Shown here piece after piece: positions 61,701 through 64,000 of a stretch of DNA of 64,000 nucleotides (position 1 is its first letter; each line of letters opens with the position of its first letter). The notes beneath the pieces were generated by a model that ran no database searches, was not told the origin of the DNA, and was given only the letters and a program-made list of their open reading frames with translations. The stretch covers positions 71,177,689 to 71,241,688 of the forward strand of contig NC_044571.1 of assembly GCF_901933205.1 (NCBI RefSeq), given 5' to 3'. The stretch comes from Camarhynchus parvulus (taxonomy: Eukaryota > Chordata > Aves > Passeriformes > Thraupidae). The position numbers and the translations under genes are program-made.

Positions 61701-64000
61701 ATTCAGCTATCAGATACAGCTGATACAGGAACAGAAATGCATATTACATGCAATTTAGAACTCAAGAAATAAACTCTGGATTTTGCAAGCAGACAAAAGC
61801 TACATTAGGTGATTTTGGCAACACAAGATACCAACTGTGAGCAGCAGAAAATGAAATTAGATTTTAACTTTCCCTTATAATTCTATTAAGCAGAATATGC
61901 TATAAAATGTAACATATCTAAACAACATTTATTGTAAAACTTTGTGACACACAAACAAATGGAGAATATTAGCTAAAAAATGGTTTAATCGTGTAATTTC
62001 TATAAAATAACCATGTGATATGTTTACATATTAAAAGCTAAGCTAGCTAATTTCCTAAGCAGGCAGGCAGTAAAAGTATGATTGGAAATTGGTCACAATT
62101 TTTTTAATCACATGCTACTGCAAGATTTTACAGATCATATATCTCTGAGTAAAATAAATAGACCCTCCTTATTTTTCACTGAAGAGACATTCAATTCTGC
62201 CCAGATTAAGCAACCTGGTAACACTGTCTCTGAGAGAATTATTCATCAGCTAAAAGATATGCAGGTGCTTAAGTGTCTGACTGGACTGGGGCCTATAAGG
62301 CAAAATGAATTATAAGCAGAAATGCAATGTACTTGTGGATTGAAGCAATTTGAACATTTCATTTAACTATTCTATAAATGGAATTTTCCTGCTTATAGTT
62401 CAGAGCAAGAATATTTTTCCAGAGGGAAAAATCCAGACCTCACCAGAGTCAATGACCACCTTTCCACTCATTTTGGTGGGTTCTGGATCAGTCCCCAGCT
62501 GTGAGCTGGGTACATCTGCCCGGCAGTGCCAGCCCTGTGCTTGGCCCTAAGCCAGGGCATTCTCAGCTAAAGGGTTGTGTTGAAGGACCTACAGTGCTCA
62601 AAAATGGAAGTTGCCATGAAAAAAATAGCTGTGTTTTTTGATGTCAGCATCAAGCAGAAAATGCAAGAGTCTTTCTTTTGAGGAGCTCTCCTAACTCCCT
62701 AGCACATTTGGATGCATAAAAGTGCATAAAAGCCACAGCAAGAGCAAGATGCAGCAGGGGCCATTTTTGCCAAAACCTTGATTTCTGCTGTTGTACCCAG
62801 AAAATGGGGTCTAATATATCTATATAGCAGTGGCAGGAAACTGCCAATAGGAAGTAGTGACTGTGCTGGTGGGCAGGGAGAAGGACGAAAACAGGAGATA
62901 CCTGGCTGCAAATGTATTCCTTGGATGGTACAAACAACACTGGATGCAGTATGATATGGATACACCCTCACTGTGAAGAATGTTGTCAAACACCCTTTTC
63001 CATGTGTTTTCTCCTGCCTACACACCCTTTTTACCCAGGTAATATCCTTCTTATTCAGAATCTACAGCTAAGACAGTTGTAGGACAGGAGCCTGTATACT
63101 GACTTTCAAAAATTTTCCAAAAAACCCACCCCATGTATCCTGCAGTGTGTGTGCTTTATGTCATGCCCAATATTCCGTCTAAAACATATGCCACTCACTC
63201 ATTAAAACGTCGGAAAGAAAGGTAGAGGTTATTCAAGCACAAGAGAGCTCCTGTTCAATGGTTTGACTGAACAACAATAGAAATCTGCACCTGCACAAGT
63301 TTCTGCCAAAACTGATCTCACACAACTGTTGATCTTGATTAAATTCATTAGGCTGGGAGAGATGGATTTCTATACATCTTATTGTGCGTGTTTTATAGGT
63401 TATGCTCCTGGGTGGAATATAAGGTGGTTTTTGTTCAGGAGACAGTAGGAAAATCATGCTGAGACCCAAGCCTGCTTTAGAATTCAACATATTCAGCAAA
63501 AACTTTGGCCAGGACTTATTTTGGACTTCAGTAAAACTCTATTATAGGAGTTTCCGTAGGTTTAAAGGAACTGTCTGAGAGTTTGTATATATTACAAATC
63601 CTATTCTGTACAGATTTTGCCTGCAGTAGCAAAGCAGCAACATTTTTCAACGATTCTGGCTTAAGTTATAAAGCTCTATCCTGGAGCGATGAAATTAGAA
63701 AAATATTTTACAAAACCAGAGCACAGGTCACATATTTGCAATATCTTTCTTTAGCGTTAGCCGTCTTTGAAAGAAGTTTTATGTCACAGCTGCACAGCAC
63801 ACATTGACTAGTTGCATCTAAAACATGGAAAATAAATCACAGGTTTGTCTACACATTTGATAACATAAGGAAAAACAGCAGGCTTTCCTTGCTGATATTT
63901 ATTCCTCCCTTCTACCTATGTTGTGGAGATGTATCTTTGTATATGTATATACAGACATACAGAAACATACAAATCTAATTTCTGCATTTTTACTTTCCTT
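55761..64000. other. Mostly AT-rich sequence, no gene recognised
   Basis: About 8.2 kb with no exon or named repeat that I can support, apart from the CpG-rich patch at 59688-59902. The longest frame in the window (220 codons, minus strand, 58260-58922) lies here. Its translation has no recognisable domain and is not called a gene. The last 4 kb are strongly AT-rich. Confidence 0.5.
59688..59902. other. CpG-rich, GC-rich patch
   Basis: Eleven CpG dinucleotides fall within about 215 bases, concentrated in GCCTCGCCTCGCCC, ATCGCCTGGCGGC and CTCCGTGGGG-type sequence. The surrounding kilobases are AT-rich and nearly free of CpG. It is shorter than a classical CpG island. An 87-codon plus-strand frame (59712-59975) crosses it but shows no domain. 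It could be a regulatory element, a GC-rich insertion or an exon not recognised here. Confidence 0.5.

Noticed and set aside
1..64000. Bacterial-type features (operons, CRISPR arrays, ribosome binding sites), tRNA genes, SINEs
   Set aside because: The sequence is vertebrate intergenic DNA; no regularly spaced repeat-spacer array, tRNA-like box A/B pair or tRNA-headed SINE was seen on either strand.

Overview
This looks like about 64 kb of vertebrate intergenic (or very large intronic) DNA from a bird, most probably a songbird. The grounds are nine decayed CR1 retrotransposon fragments, several ending in the avian ATTCTATG-type 3' tail; no SINEs or mammalian L1; and endogenous-retrovirus LTRs of kinds I associate with passerine genomes. 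The songbird assignment rests on my memory of these repeat families, not on a search. I found no gene, exon chain, tRNA, rRNA or CRISPR array that I can support. The translated ORFs are short, lack recognisable conserved domains other than CR1 reverse-transcriptase remnants, and the largest in-frame blocks come mainly from simple repeats or transposable elements.

Layout. 1-4.6 kb: AT-rich unique sequence. 4.6-5.4 kb: CR1 copy (+) ending in a CTATT pentanucleotide microsatellite. 6.7-7.1 kb: internally deleted CR1 (-). 11.4-11.9 kb: second CR1 (+) with a CTATT tail, followed by a 16-bp-arm hairpin. 14.8-15.2 kb: CR1 (+). 21.4-22.5 kb: GC-richer LTR-like fragment (+) abutting a CR1 (-). 25.9-26.2 kb: CR1 (+) 3' end. 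28.3-29.0 kb: the best copy of the same LTR-like family (+). 37.7-38.1 kb: CR1 (-). 39.4-40.3 kb: a third fragment of that LTR-like family, interrupted or followed by a different candidate LTR (-). 42.06-42.40 kb: a 340-bp pure polypurine GGAGA-type array. 43.15-43.80 kb: a well-defined solo LTR (-) with a perfect 5-bp target duplication. 46.3-47.3 kb: the longest plus-strand CR1. 50.34-50.45 kb: a compound GGAGA/GGACA array. 54.4-55.8 kb: the longest CR1 overall (-). 59.69-59.90 kb: a small CpG-rich patch. The rest is AT-rich sequence in which I see nothing I can name.

By my boundaries CR1 accounts for roughly 6 kb and LTR material for roughly 2.7 kb. The four longest microsatellites all have 5-bp units, and two of them sit exactly at CR1 3' ends. 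I did not find a new multi-gene system. The most notable signals are structural: the polypurine tract, the compound pentanucleotide array, the CR1-seeded microsatellites, the hairpin and the solo LTR.
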